Positions 50,025-58,103 of a stretch of DNA of 64,000 nt are shown in pieces. The DNA comes from Novosphingobium sp. Gsoil 351 (GTDB taxonomy: Bacteria; Pseudomonadota; Alphaproteobacteria; Sphingomonadales; Sphingomonadaceae), in NCBI RefSeq assembly GCF_009707465.1, contig NZ_CP046120.1, forward strand, positions 2,695,501-2,759,500, given 5' to 3'. Both the position numbers and the translations under genes were made by a program. The notes beneath the pieces are model-generated. The model did not search any database. It saw only the letters and a program-made list of their open reading frames with translations, and was not told the origin of the DNA. Numbering within the stretch: position 1 is the stretch's first letter; the number at the start of each line of letters is the position of its first letter.

Positions 50025-50054
50025 AAAAAGCGGGGCTAAGGCCCCGCTTTTTTT
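50025..50054 (+). terminator. Rho-independent terminator
   Basis: AAAAAGCGGGGC (50025-50036) and GCCCCGCTTTTT (50041-50052) form a perfect 12-bp stem with a 4-nt loop, and the T run continues to 50054. Symmetric A and T runs make it work on both strands. It ends the small protein gene. Confidence 0.93.
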
Positions 50055-50181
50055 GTGTCCTCGGACCTTGTGTCTGGAGTGTTAGAACAGAACCGGCAGT
50101 TGCGCGTGAGGGATTAAGCCAGGGACTTTCCTTCGCCAGTCCGGGATGCAAATGGCTGGGCCGGATTGAGCGTTCCTCGCC

Positions 50182-50871
50182 CTACGCTACCCAGCGCCAG
50201 AGCCCCGCGGGGACATAGGCTAGCCAGATGTGTGCCCAGGTGATCGCCAGCCACAGCGCGATCGTCACCGCCCACAATCCGATCCCGATGCCCGGCAAAG
50301 CGCCAAGGCGCGGCCAGTAACTGGTCTTGCTTTCCCAGGCGCGCCAGCTTTCGCCCATCAGCGCCTGCTTCTTGCGGTCCTGCAGATGCGCACCGACCAG
50401 CGCGAGGAAGCCTATCGCGCCGGCCAGGACGACCGTTCGTGCGGTCGGCGCGACCAGGATGTGCGACAGCGCCCACAGCGCGAAGCCCCACATCATCGGG
50501 TGGCGGGTGACTCGGAAGACGTGGTCAGGTTGTTTGTCAGCCAGCCCTTGTGCGGCGCGCGGATCGGGCAGTGCGGGGTTGCCGCGCAGCGATCCGATGA
50601 ACAGCGCCAGCGCGACGATGCTGAGCAGACTGGCGACGATCCAGATCGCCTCGCTGCTTCCGTCCCACAGCGGCGTGCCCCGCCGCGGCATCGACACGAA
50701 CGCCCAGACCATCCAGCCGAACGTGGCGAGGCTGACCATCGAATAGACGCCTGCAAATCCGGCCGCCCCGAGCGTCCGCACTAGCGGCGCGCGCAAGGGG
50801 TGAGACATCGCGAAATGGGTGCCGACGAAGGCGATGCCGGCGGCGATCAGGCTGACGAGCGCGGGGTCCAT
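50182..50871 (-). CDS. NnrU family membrane protein
   Basis: 229 residues with about six membrane segments. FRVTRHPMMWGFALWALSHI is the NnrU signature, related to isoprenylcysteine methyltransferase-like proteins; the second half has YWPRLGALPGIGIGLWAVTIALWLAI. NnrU was named for a link to nitrite/nitric oxide reduction, but many homologues, including those in sphingomonads, lie in unrelated places and have no known reaction. No denitrification gene is nearby. Confidence 0.85.
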   Translation of the reverse strand: MDPALVSLIAAGIAFVGTHFAMSHPLRAPLVRTLGAAGFAGVYSMVSLATFGWMVWAFVSMPRRGTPLWDGSSEAIWIVASLLSIVALALFIGSLRGNPALPDPRAAQGLADKQPDHVFRVTRHPMMWGFALWALSHILVAPTARTVVLAGAIGFLALVGAHLQDRKKQALMGESWRAWESKTSYWPRLGALPGIGIGLWAVTIALWLAITWAHIWLAYVPAGLWRWVA

Positions 50872-51047
50872 CGCAGTTTCCCTCCCTGTTGCCTCGCAAC
50901 TTCTACCAATCGAGGGCGTTGGGCAAGTCGCCGTCGCTGGGCGCGCGGTGGCGCTCGCACAGGCGGGTCTGCGTCGATGTGGTTACGACTCGTCCGTTGG
51001 GAATGCGCGACCGGCCGATGGTTTGGCGGGCCGCAAATCGGCCAAGC

Positions 51048-51176
51048 CTAGTAGCAGCGACGACGGTTCCTGGCCTTGCGGAGTCGGCGTCTCTTGCGAG
51101 CGACTATGCCGAAGATCACTACTCCAGCAATCATCAGCGCGATGAGCGAATAAGCGATGACAAGGCGGAGTTCCAT
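51048..51176 (-). CDS. Possible small membrane protein, 42 residues
   Basis: ATG 51176 to TAG 51048. The translation is one predicted membrane helix (LVIAYSLIALMIAGVVIFGIVA) followed by a tail with 12 Arg/Lys among the last 20 residues, a plausible inside-positive single-pass protein. There is no strong Shine-Dalgarno sequence. It lies in the 435-bp gap between the NnrU and peptide-transporter genes, where nothing else was found. Amino-acid composition is the only support. Confidence 0.35.
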   Translation of the reverse strand: MELRLVIAYSLIALMIAGVVIFGIVARKRRRLRKARNRRRCY

Positions 51177-51306
51177 GCCCGCAAAATCTGCGACAGCGGC
51201 AAAGGTTCCGGCTCCACGGCTACGACCTGCGTGAGAGGAACAGCTCAGCTGTCACCTTACGCGAACCCCTCGTCACCGTGGTGGGCTGCGACATGACGCC
51301 GGATAC

Positions 51307-52932
51307 TTACGCCCGCCCCGGCAGTGCACCCTCTGCGTTCAAGACTTCGCTTCCGCCATGCAGTCTGGCCTCGGCTTCATGCGCGTCGCGTTCGAGGCTC
51401 TCGATGTGCATCCAGCGTTTCACGAACGGCGAGAGCGCAAGCACCACTACGCTGATCCCGATGGTGATCCAGCCGATCTTGGAATAGATCGCCAAGGTCA
51501 GCTCTTTGCTCATCTCGCCGCCTTCGCCGCCGGTCGCTTCCCCGATCTTGCCCGCGACGAAGCTGCCGACAGCGGTCATGTAGAACCAGGCACCCATGAT
51601 GAAGCTGGCGAGGTGGAGCGGGGCGAGCCGGGCCATTGCCGAAAGGCCGACGGGCGAGAGGCAAAGCTCGCCGGTGGTGTGGAGCAGATAGATCAGGAAC
51701 AGGAACAATACCGGGGTCATCGCCGCCGCGCCGACCGAGTTGGCGCCCCAAACGAATACCAGGAAGCCGAGCCCGACCTGAGTGAGCGCCAGCCCGAACT
51801 TGGCCGGAGCGCTGGGCTCGAGCCCCTTGCGTCCGAGCCATTGCCACAGCGCGGCGAAGATCGGCGCGAACAGGACGATGTAGATCGGGTTGATCGACTG
51901 GAAGATGCTGGTCGGCACGCCGCCCTTGTCGACATAGCGATCGGTATAGAGGTTCAGGCTGCCGCCGCCCTGCTCGAACAACCCCCAAAAGATCGGGTTG
52001 AGTGCAATCAGGAACAGCATCGCGAACATCCGCTCGCGCGGCTCCTTGGGCAGCTTGAACGCCTCGTAGAGCGTGTAGGCGAGCATCGCGATGCCCGAGA
52101 TGATCAACAGGGTCTGGATCACATCCTGGAACTGGATCAGCCCCCAGCACACCGCCACCGCGGCCAGGCCGATCCCGTAAAAGGTCCATTCGCGGTTCTT
52201 TGCCAGCGGCTCAGGGGCCTCACCCCGGCCCTTGAGCGCGGGCCGCCCGATCACGAAGATGATCAGCCCCACGACCATGCCGATGCCCGCCAGCCCGAAG
52301 CCATACGACCAGCCGATCGTCTCGCCGAGATAGCCGACCAGGATCGTGCCCAGCGCCGCACCGACGTTCACCCCCATGTAGAAGATCGTATAGGCGGCGT
52401 CGCGGCGCACGTCGGTCATCTTGTAGAGCTGGCCGACGATCACCGAGATGTTGGCCTTGAGGAAGCCCGAACCGACGATGATGAACGCGAGCGCTGCCCA
52501 GAACACGTTGATCGTGGGATCGCTTTGCCCGCCGGTGCCCTCGACCGCCATCAGTCCATGGCCCAGCGCGAGCAGGATGCCGCCGAAGATTACCGCCTTG
52601 CGCTGGCCGAGATAGCGGTCGGCGATCACCCCGCCTAGCACCGGGGTGATGTAGACGAGCGCGCCATAGGCGCCGTAGATCAGGTTGGCCTTGCCGTCGC
52701 CGTAGAGCCAGTGCTTGGTCAGGTAGAGCACCAGCAGCGCGCGCATCCCGTAATAAGAGAACCGCTCCCACATTTCGGCATAGAACAGCACGAACAGTCC
52801 GCGTGGGTGGCCGACCACCTCGTCGCTCTTGCTCGCCGCCATTGCTCCGCCGATGGCGAGAAAGGCGAACAGGAACAGCGCGGCGATCGCCGCGATCCAG
52901 TCGCCCTCGTTCCACAAAGCCATGTCTTTCAT
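51307..52932 (-). CDS. Proton-dependent oligopeptide transporter (POT/PTR2 family)
   Basis: 541 residues with the twelve-to-fourteen membrane-segment layout of POT carriers. The family motif EMWERFSYYGMRALLVLYL on helix 1 includes the E-x-x-E-R proton/peptide coupling residues. GGVIADRYLGQRKAV and FYMGVNVGAALGTILVGYLGE (PTR2 signature) follow, and FLIYLLHTTGELCLSPVGLSAMARLAP is the helix 10 region. It imports di- and tripeptides with protons. A GntR-type repressor gene is divergent 148 bp away and may control it. Confidence 0.94.
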   Translation of the reverse strand: MKDMALWNEGDWIAAIAALFLFAFLAIGGAMAASKSDEVVGHPRGLFVLFYAEMWERFSYYGMRALLVLYLTKHWLYGDGKANLIYGAYGALVYITPVLGGVIADRYLGQRKAVIFGGILLALGHGLMAVEGTGGQSDPTINVFWAALAFIIVGSGFLKANISVIVGQLYKMTDVRRDAAYTIFYMGVNVGAALGTILVGYLGETIGWSYGFGLAGIGMVVGLIIFVIGRPALKGRGEAPEPLAKNREWTFYGIGLAAVAVCWGLIQFQDVIQTLLIISGIAMLAYTLYEAFKLPKEPRERMFAMLFLIALNPIFWGLFEQGGGSLNLYTDRYVDKGGVPTSIFQSINPIYIVLFAPIFAALWQWLGRKGLEPSAPAKFGLALTQVGLGFLVFVWGANSVGAAAMTPVLFLFLIYLLHTTGELCLSPVGLSAMARLAPLHLASFIMGAWFYMTAVGSFVAGKIGEATGGEGGEMSKELTLAIYSKIGWITIGISVVVLALSPFVKRWMHIESLERDAHEAEARLHGGSEVLNAEGALPGRA

Positions 52933-53080
52933 ATTTCGCGAACCTTTTGCGGGCCGGGCAGGTCGGCTCCTTCGTACAGCGCGAACCTAGCCGCATTCGC
53001 GCGGTTGTGAAGCCTTTGTTGCAAATGTGACTGGTTCGCGAGACTTGCCCGCAACGCTGTATTATGGCAGTGCAACACCG

Positions 53081-53422
53081 ATGAGTTCAGCCTCCCGCCC
53101 GGTCTATCTCAAGCTGCGCGACCAGATCGCCGCGGCGATCATCGACGGCAGGTATCCCGAGGGCGCGATGCTGCCTTCGGTGCGGGCCTTTGCCGCGGCG
53201 CAGGGCGCCAATCCGCTGACCGTGGCCAAGGCTTACCAGGCGTTTCAGGACGAGGGCCTGGTCCGTGTCCAGCGTGGGGTTGGGATGTACGTGGTCTCCG
53301 GTGCTGCCTCGACCTTGCGCTCAAGCGAGCGGTCGGCTTTCCTGGCCGACGAGTGGCCCGAGATCGTCCGGCGGATCGAACGTCTCGGTCTGCACGCCGA
53401 CGAGTTGCTTACCCACGTATAA
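53081..53422 (+). CDS. GntR family transcriptional regulator (YtrA-like, short)
   Basis: 113 residues from ATG 53081. The wHTH is typical: PVYLKLRDQIAAAIIDGRYPEGAMLPSVRAFAAAQGANPLTVAKAYQAFQDEGLVRVQRGVGMYV. Only about 35 residues follow, as in YtrA-subfamily repressors, so there is no full ligand domain. It is divergent from the peptide transporter gene. Confidence 0.9.
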   Translation: MSSASRPVYLKLRDQIAAAIIDGRYPEGAMLPSVRAFAAAQGANPLTVAKAYQAFQDEGLVRVQRGVGMYVVSGAASTLRSSERSAFLADEWPEIVRRIERLGLHADELLTHV

Positions 53423-53619
53423 ATATCTCGCAAAGCACGCTTTCCCAAGGTGGGACGCCGGTTTGGGTTTGCAGTGGCGCGGCGCTTCTGCCAATCTGTA
53501 TCAGGGGAATCGCCGCATTCGATCTCTGCCGAAGGGGATGCGGCCGGTTCAGGACGATGACATGGGACGCGCCCGGGGCCGGCGGATAACGCCGGGCCGG
53601 GATTGAGAGGGGAAAGCCC

Positions 53620-53901
53620 ATGATCCGGTCCGAACTGCTGCAGGCGTTGGCCAAGGAAAATTCCGGATTGCGCGCCGACGAGATCGAGCGCGTCGCCGAC
53701 GTGTTTTTCGACGAGATCGCGCAGCGTTTGGCTGACAACGGCCGGGTCGAACTGCGCGGGTTCGGCGCGTTCTCCACCCGCGAGCGCGATTCGCGCCGCG
53801 GCCGCAACCCGCGCACCGGGGAAGCTGTCGACGTGCCCGCCAAGCGCGTCCCCTACTTCAAGCCCGGCAAGGAAATGCGCGCACGCCTGAACACGGACTG
53901 A
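53620..53901 (+). CDS. ihfB: HU/IHF family DNA-binding protein, integration host factor beta-like
   Basis: 93 residues. MIRSELLQALAKENSGLRADEIERVADVFFDEIAQRL forms the helical base; RVELRGFGAFSTRERDSRRGRNPRTGEAV is the beta-arm with the Arg-Asn-Pro tip that kinks DNA; VPYFKPGKEMRARLN ends it. Length and the GRNPRTGE tip favour IHF-beta over HU. It bends DNA at specific sites as a heterodimer with IHF-alpha. GAGAGGGGAAAG precedes the ATG. The split tRNA-Leu gene starts 47 bp downstream on the same strand. Confidence 0.92.
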   Translation: MIRSELLQALAKENSGLRADEIERVADVFFDEIAQRLADNGRVELRGFGAFSTRERDSRRGRNPRTGEAVDVPAKRVPYFKPGKEMRARLNTD

Positions 53902-53948
53902 GTTAGCTTGGCGGCGCGCGGGGCTTGGCCTATAGCGGCCTTGGCAAT

Positions 53949-54274
53949 GCGGGCGTGGCGGAACCGGTAGACGCAACGGACTTAAGCCAGATTGAGTGCT
54001 CGCGGGGAAATCCGCGATGCAGAACTGCTCAAATTCGGGGAACCCTGTCAGATGGCGATCCCGAGCCAAGCCCCGGCGCGAAAGCACCGTGGAAGGTGTA
54101 GAGACTAGACGGGCAGCACCTAACCCTTGGACGCCCAAGGCACGGTGAAGGGATAGTCCAGACCACAAACACCCTAGCCCGACCGAGGGCGACGGGCGGC
54201 GGCGAAAGCCGTAGCTGGTACGAAAATCCGTTGGGCTTTTGCCCGTGTGGGTTCGATTCCCACCGCCCGCACCA
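53949..54274 (+). tRNA. tRNA-Leu(UAA), interrupted by a group I intron
   Basis: Exons are 53949-53983 and 54223-54274, giving an 87-nt mature tRNA with CCA encoded. The acceptor stem is GCGGGCG/CGCCCGC with discriminator A. The D arm, an anticodon stem ACGGA/TCCGT with loop CTTAAAA (anticodon TAA), a long variable arm GGGC-TTTT-GCCC and a T arm GTGGG-TTCGATT-CCCAC are all perfect. The intron separates U34 from A35 of the anticodon. The gene is therefore functional only if the intron splices. Confidence 0.95.
53984..54222 (+). other. Group I intron (IC3-like) in the tRNA-Leu anticodon
   Basis: 239 nt with no open reading frame. The last exon base is T and the intron ends in G, as required for group I splicing. 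P1 forms between exon ACTT and intron GAGT (53994-53997) with the T-G wobble at the 5' splice site. Core blocks are recognisable by comparison with the cyanobacterial tRNA-Leu intron as I remember it: AATTCGGGGAACCC (P/Q), GATCCCGAGCCAAGCC (R), AAGGTGTAGAGACTAGACGGG (P7/S region), GATAGTCCAGACC and the terminal GCGGCGAAAGCCG. P8/P9 lengths differ. Confidence 0.9.
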
Positions 54275-54312
54275 GCTATCGTCGAGCACGATCCGACAAC
54301 GCCGCTGGACCG

Positions 54313-54341
54313 ACGGCGCGGCCCGATTGGAGCCGCGCCGT
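54313..54341 (+). terminator. Hairpin after tRNA-Leu, before convergent doxX
   Basis: ACGGCGCGGC (54313-54322) pairs perfectly with GCCGCGCCGT (54332-54341) around a 9-nt loop, then TTCG. It is 39 bp after the tRNA 3' end and 14 bp from the doxX stop, so it could serve both strands. The T tract is weak. Confidence 0.6.
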
Positions 54342-54354
54342 TTCGATAGCCGGG

Positions 54355-54825
54355 TCAGGAAATCCGGAACAGGCGATCGAGCGAGATCCGTCCGCCGCCC
54401 AGCGCGATCAGCGGAAGCAGAAGCCCGGCCCAGCTCAGGTGCGTCGGCCAGGCATCGGGGTAGACGAAAATCTCGATCACCGCGGTCATCCCGAGCAGCA
54501 CCATCGCCGAAAAGCGCGTGAACAGGCCGAGCACCAGCAGCACCGAAAAGACGTGCTCGTTGATCGTCGCCATTACTGCGGCGATCTCGGGCGGGATCGG
54601 GACGCCCGCATACTCGGTGCGGAACAGTTCGTAGGTCGAATCCGAGATCGTGAACCAGCCCTCGACCTTGGTCCGCGCCGACATCCAGAAGATCGAGGCG
54701 ATGCCGAGGCGCTGAGTCAGTAGCAATAGCGACGGGCTGAGGACCCGCTGGGCGAGGCCGCAGGCGCGGGCGTAGAGCGAGCCGACCCTGGAAGCGGGCG
54801 GCATGGTGGGGGCAAGCGAGGCCAT
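54355..54825 (-). CDS. DoxX family membrane protein of the bufferin operon
   Basis: 156 residues with four predicted membrane segments. [34 protein letters not shown] and [27 protein letters not shown] are the DoxX pattern. In bufferin and HvfA-type loci a DoxX protein (BufD/HvfD) is the usual fourth gene. It lies 12 bp after the DUF2063 gene and completes the operon. Its molecular role in these systems is unclear; DoxX proteins may interact with quinone or thiol redox chemistry. Confidence 0.88.
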   Translation of the reverse strand: MASLAPTMPPASRVGSLYARACGLAQRVLSPSLLLLTQRLGIASIFWMSARTKVEGWFTISDSTYELFRTEYAGVPIPPEIAAVMATINEHVFSVLLVLGLFTRFSAMVLLGMTAVIEIFVYPDAWPTHLSWAGLLLPLIALGGGRISLDRLFRIS

Positions 54826-54837
54826 TGTCGGGTCCTT

Positions 54838-55545
54838 TCAGACGGTGAGAGCGACGAACGCGCCGCGGTTCAGGAGGAGGGCGAAGGCGGCGGCGATGTC
54901 GGCGTCGGGGAACGCCGCCAGAGTGGCCTCGACGGCCGCGGCGACACTGGCGCCGCGGGCGAGCGAGAGGACGAAGCGGTGCGCGGGCGCGGGGATCGCC
55001 TCGACCGCGACCGTCTGTCCGGCGCGGCTGACCAGCACGTATTCCGGGCGCCAGGCGATGGTGTCGAGATCGCCGCCGGGCTGGTGCGCCCGCCACAGGC
55101 TCGCCGCAGGCCAGCGCGAACAGGCCAGCCGCGTCGCCGGATGCAGCGTCAGCCGCGCCCGGGTCCATTCGTGCGCCGCGAGCCGGGCGAACGCGCCGGG
55201 ATCGAGCGGGGCCGCATCGGCGGCGAACAGCGCCTCGCCATGCAGCCGTTCGACCCGTGCAAGATCGGACACGTAGGGCAGTTCGGCCGCCCAAGACTGT
55301 TCCTCGATCCACTCGGGGAAATCGGCACCGTAGGTCGCGAGCACCGGGTCGAGCGGCGGACGTTGGCTGGCGTGATCGACCGCGAGCGCGGTGAACATCT
55401 CTTCGCCGACCAGCGCGCGGACAACCGGGAAGTTGGCGGAGAGCGCATCGGCCGCTCCGGCGAGCGCTGTGTTGCGGTAGATCGCCAACGGGCCATCAAC
55501 CGGCGCGGAAATGGCCCCGGCGAACGCTTCGTGGAACTCACGCAT
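54838..55545 (-). CDS. bufC: DUF2063 protein, MNIO partner (BufC/HvfC-like)
   Basis: 235 residues. The N-terminal DUF2063 domain is clear: YRNTALAGAADALSANFPVVRALVGEEMFTALAVDHASQRPPLDPVLATYGADFPEWI. The C-terminal half is the winged-helix-like domain found in these partners. In characterised MNIO systems this protein binds the precursor leader and forms the active complex with the MNIO enzyme. Its ATG overlaps the end of the enzyme gene by 8 bp, so the two are made together. Confidence 0.9.
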   Translation of the reverse strand: MREFHEAFAGAISAPVDGPLAIYRNTALAGAADALSANFPVVRALVGEEMFTALAVDHASQRPPLDPVLATYGADFPEWIEEQSWAAELPYVSDLARVERLHGEALFAADAAPLDPGAFARLAAHEWTRARLTLHPATRLACSRWPAASLWRAHQPGGDLDTIAWRPEYVLVSRAGQTVAVEAIPAPAHRFVLSLARGASVAAAVEATLAAFPDADIAAAFALLLNRGAFVALTV

Positions 55546-56368
55546 TGGCCACCTGCGGCAATAGGATCGCGGCGGCGCGGTGGCGTTCGCGTAGCAGCTC
55601 GGCGAAGGGCGGGACCTCGGCGTCGCGCTCGATCAACGTCGGGCGCGGCCCGGCGCGGGCGACGAACCGTTCGAACAGCGTCCAGACGCCTTCGGCGACC
55701 GGAGCGGCGTGGCTGTCGATCAACAGGTCAAGCGCCGGATCGGGGGTGTGGCCCGCGAGATGGATTTCGCCGACCGGTGCGAGGGGAAAGCGGTCGAGCC
55801 ATGCTCCGGCGTCGAAGCCAAGGTTGTGTGCGCTGACCGCGACGTTGTTGACGTCCAGCAGCAGCCCGCAGCCGGTGCGGCGGACCAGTTCGATTAGAAA
55901 GCCGATCTCGTCCCACTCGTGCCCGGTGAGCGCAAGGTAGTGCGAGGGGTTCTCGATCAGGATCGTCCTGCCCAGCGCGGTCTGAGTGGCGTCGACATTG
56001 CGCACGATCTGCCGGAGCGCTGCGGTGGTGCGCGGAAACGGCAACAGGTCGGGAAAGCAGCGCCCGTCGAGCCGAGACCACGCGAGGTGCTCGGAAACAA
56101 GGAGGGGTGAGAACCGCTGTTCGAGCCGGACCAGTGCGGCGAGGTGGGTCGGGTCGGGTAGGTCTGGCCCTGCCAGCGATAGCCCCACGCCGTGAAGCGA
56201 TATAGGAAAGCGCTCGGCCAGCTCGGCCAGCATCGCCAGCCGCGGGCCACCGGCAACCATGTAGTTTTCGGCATGCACCTCGAACCAGAGCCCCGCCGCC
56301 GTCGAGCCGAGGGAGGCTTCGAAATGCTCGGCTTTGAAGCCGATACCGGCGGTCGGGGTCGTGGTCAT
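55538..56368 (-). CDS. bufB: Multinuclear iron-dependent oxidase (MNIO, DUF692; BufB/HvfB-like)
   Basis: 276 residues from ATG 56368, the usual MNIO size. The TIM-barrel metal ligands are all visible: His in SLHGVGLSL, the SEHLAWS segment, Glu in LIENPSHYL, Asp/Asn/His in LLDVNNVAVSAHN, His-x4-His in EIHLAGHT, Asp-x-His in DSHAAPV and Glu/Asp in LIERDAEVPPF. MNIO enzymes use two or three iron ions and oxygen to rebuild Cys side chains in ribosomal precursor peptides, for instance to 5-thiooxazole in bufferins. The precursor gene lies 5 bp upstream, the partner protein overlaps downstream. Confidence 0.93.
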   Translation of the reverse strand: MTTTPTAGIGFKAEHFEASLGSTAAGLWFEVHAENYMVAGGPRLAMLAELAERFPISLHGVGLSLAGPDLPDPTHLAALVRLEQRFSPLLVSEHLAWSRLDGRCFPDLLPFPRTTAALRQIVRNVDATQTALGRTILIENPSHYLALTGHEWDEIGFLIELVRRTGCGLLLDVNNVAVSAHNLGFDAGAWLDRFPLAPVGEIHLAGHTPDPALDLLIDSHAAPVAEGVWTLFERFVARAGPRPTLIERDAEVPPFAELLRERHRAAAILLPQVANA

Positions 56369-56373
56369 GCCGC

Positions 56374-56649
56374 TCAGCCTTTGGGGGTCAGCGAACCGGC
56401 GCCCTTGGGCGTCTTGATCGCAGCGCAGGTGCCCTTGGCGACGTACTTCCAGGCATTGCCCGCGTAGTCGCGCTTGCTGGTGCCCGCGCAACTGGTGCCC
56501 GCGCCCGCAGCGCAGTCGTTCTTGCCGGCGAGCGAAATGCCATAGCACTTGTCCTTGTTCGGCTGCGGTTTGACCGGCCCGGCGTGTGCGGCGGTCGCGA
56601 CCAGCGAGGCGAGGACGGTGGCGACGGCGGTGGAGGTGAGCAGTTTCAT
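56374..56649 (-). CDS. bufA1: Bufferin precursor peptide (BufA1-like, DUF2282)
   Basis: 91 residues from ATG 56649 with AAAGGATC upstream. A Sec-type signal peptide ([23 protein letters not shown]) is followed by the DUF2282 core with four Cys: Cys35 (KDKCYGIS), Cys46 (KNDCAAG), Cys54 (TSCAGTS) and Cys75 (KGTCAAI). This pattern and the downstream MNIO gene identify it as a BufA1 bufferin precursor. Known bufferins are modified in the cytoplasm, exported and bind copper in the periplasm. A 15-residue Gly/Ser/Lys/Pro tail follows Cys75. It is expressed divergently from an NDH-2 gene. Confidence 0.92.
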   Translation of the reverse strand: MKLLTSTAVATVLASLVATAAHAGPVKPQPNKDKCYGISLAGKNDCAAGAGTSCAGTSKRDYAGNAWKYVAKGTCAAIKTPKGAGSLTPKG

Positions 56650-56708
56650 GGGTTCGGATCCTTTCGATCGGGTGCCGGTTTCGGCCCTGCCAAATGACCC
56701 GATCGGCA

Positions 56709-56747
56709 GGCATTGTGGAAATGCCGGTCGGGCATCGGGTCGATGCC
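56709..56747. promoter_or_regulatory. Twin operators GGCAT-N7-ATGCC in the bufA-ndh intergenic region
   Basis: Two inverted repeats of identical geometry, GGCAT-N7-ATGCC at 56709-56725 and at 56731-56747, lie 5 bp apart, so their centres are 22 bp (about two helical turns) apart. They are 60 bp from the bufA start and 67 bp from the ndh start, in the correct place to control both. The binding protein is unknown. Neither a CueR-type nor a CsoR-type consensus is present. Confidence 0.6.
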
Positions 56748-56813
56748 GGACGCGCATTTCAATCGGCGCCGATGCGCGTGCAGTTAGGGCGGCGCTCAAC
56801 GAAAGGCCCGCTC

Positions 56814-58103
56814 GTGTCCCAATTTTCCCGTCCCCATGTGGTCATCGTCGGCGCCGGTTTCGGCGGCCTGTCCGCCGCGCGGGCGCTCGCCAACGCGCCG
56901 GTCGACGTCACCGTCATCGACAAGCGCAACCACCACCTGTTCCAGCCGCTGCTCTACCAGGTCGCCACCGCGGCGCTCTCGCCCGCTGATATCGCCGGTC
57001 CGATCCGCGCCATCCTTGGCGATCAGCGGAATGCGAAAGTGCTGCTCGATCGCGTGATCGGGATCGACCGCGAGAAGCAAAGCCTTGCTCTAGCTAGCGG
57101 TCGCGTGGTTTCCTACGACTGGCTGATCGTCGCCACCGGGGCGCGCCATTCGTACTTCGGCAAGGATCACTGGGGCGCGCACGCGCCCGCGATCAAGACG
57201 ATCGACGACGCCACCGCGGTGCGCTGCAAGATACTCCTGGCGCTCGAGCGGGCGGAGACGGAGACCGATCCCGAGCGCCGCAAGGCACTGTTGACATTCG
57301 TGGTCATCGGGGCGGGGCCGACCGGGGTCGAGATGGCAGGGGCGATCGCCGAACTTGCCCACCGTTCGGTCTCGAACGACTTTCGGTCGATCACCCCACA
57401 CTGCTCGCGAGTGGTACTGATCGGCAGCGAACCGCGCGTTTTGGCCGCCTTCCCCGAGGACCTCTCCACAGCCGCACAGCGCTCGATCGAGCAGCTTGGA
57501 GTCGAGCTGCGGCTGGGCCAGCGGGTGACCCACGTTGCGCAGGATCACGTCATGATCGGAGAAGAGGCGATCCCTACTCACACCGCGATCTGGGCCGCCG
57601 GGGTCATGGCCTCGCCCGCGGCCGAATGGCTCGACGCACCTCGCGACCGCGCGGGGCGGGCGATCGTGCGCGGCGATCTGACGGTCCCCGGGTCCGAACG
57701 GGTGTTCGTCATCGGCGACACCGCGGCTTTTACCGGACCGGGAGACCGTCCGCTGCCAGGCATCGCCCCGGTAGCCAAGCAGCAGGGCTTTTACGCTGCG
57801 CAGACGATAATGGCGCGCCTGGCCGGTCGCGAACCTGCCGCGTTCGTCTATCGCCACTATGGCAACCTCGCGACGATCGGACGCAAGCGCGCGGTGATCG
57901 ATTTGGGGCGGGTCCACCTCTCCGGATGGCTGGCGTGGATGCTGTGGTCGGTCGTCCACGTCTTTTTCCTGGTTGGCTACCGCAATCGCTTGGCGGTCGG
58001 CTGGAACCTGTTGTGGAATTACCTGACCTTTGCGCGCCACGCCCGGCTGATAAACGGCGACGTGGAATTCACGGCGGCGGATGTGAAGCGGCTGGCGGCG
58101 TGA
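56814..58103 (+). CDS. ndh: Type II NADH dehydrogenase (NDH-2)
   Basis: 429 residues from GTG 56814, chosen for GAAAGG upstream and because [17 protein letters not shown] follows at the right distance; the frame is open to 56694. The FAD motif is followed by [21 protein letters not shown], the NADH-binding [19 protein letters not shown], the second FAD motif [11 protein letters not shown], and the quinone-site region [11 protein letters not shown]. The C-terminal part ([24 protein letters not shown]) is an amphipathic membrane anchor. It passes electrons from NADH to quinone without proton pumping. Divergent from the bufferin operon. Confidence 0.93.
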   Translation: MSQFSRPHVVIVGAGFGGLSAARALANAPVDVTVIDKRNHHLFQPLLYQVATAALSPADIAGPIRAILGDQRNAKVLLDRVIGIDREKQSLALASGRVVSYDWLIVATGARHSYFGKDHWGAHAPAIKTIDDATAVRCKILLALERAETETDPERRKALLTFVVIGAGPTGVEMAGAIAELAHRSVSNDFRSITPHCSRVVLIGSEPRVLAAFPEDLSTAAQRSIEQLGVELRLGQRVTHVAQDHVMIGEEAIPTHTAIWAAGVMASPAAEWLDAPRDRAGRAIVRGDLTVPGSERVFVIGDTAAFTGPGDRPLPGIAPVAKQQGFYAAQTIMARLAGREPAAFVYRHYGNLATIGRKRAVIDLGRVHLSGWLAWMLWSVVHVFFLVGYRNRLAVGWNLLWNYLTFARHARLINGDVEFTAADVKRLAA

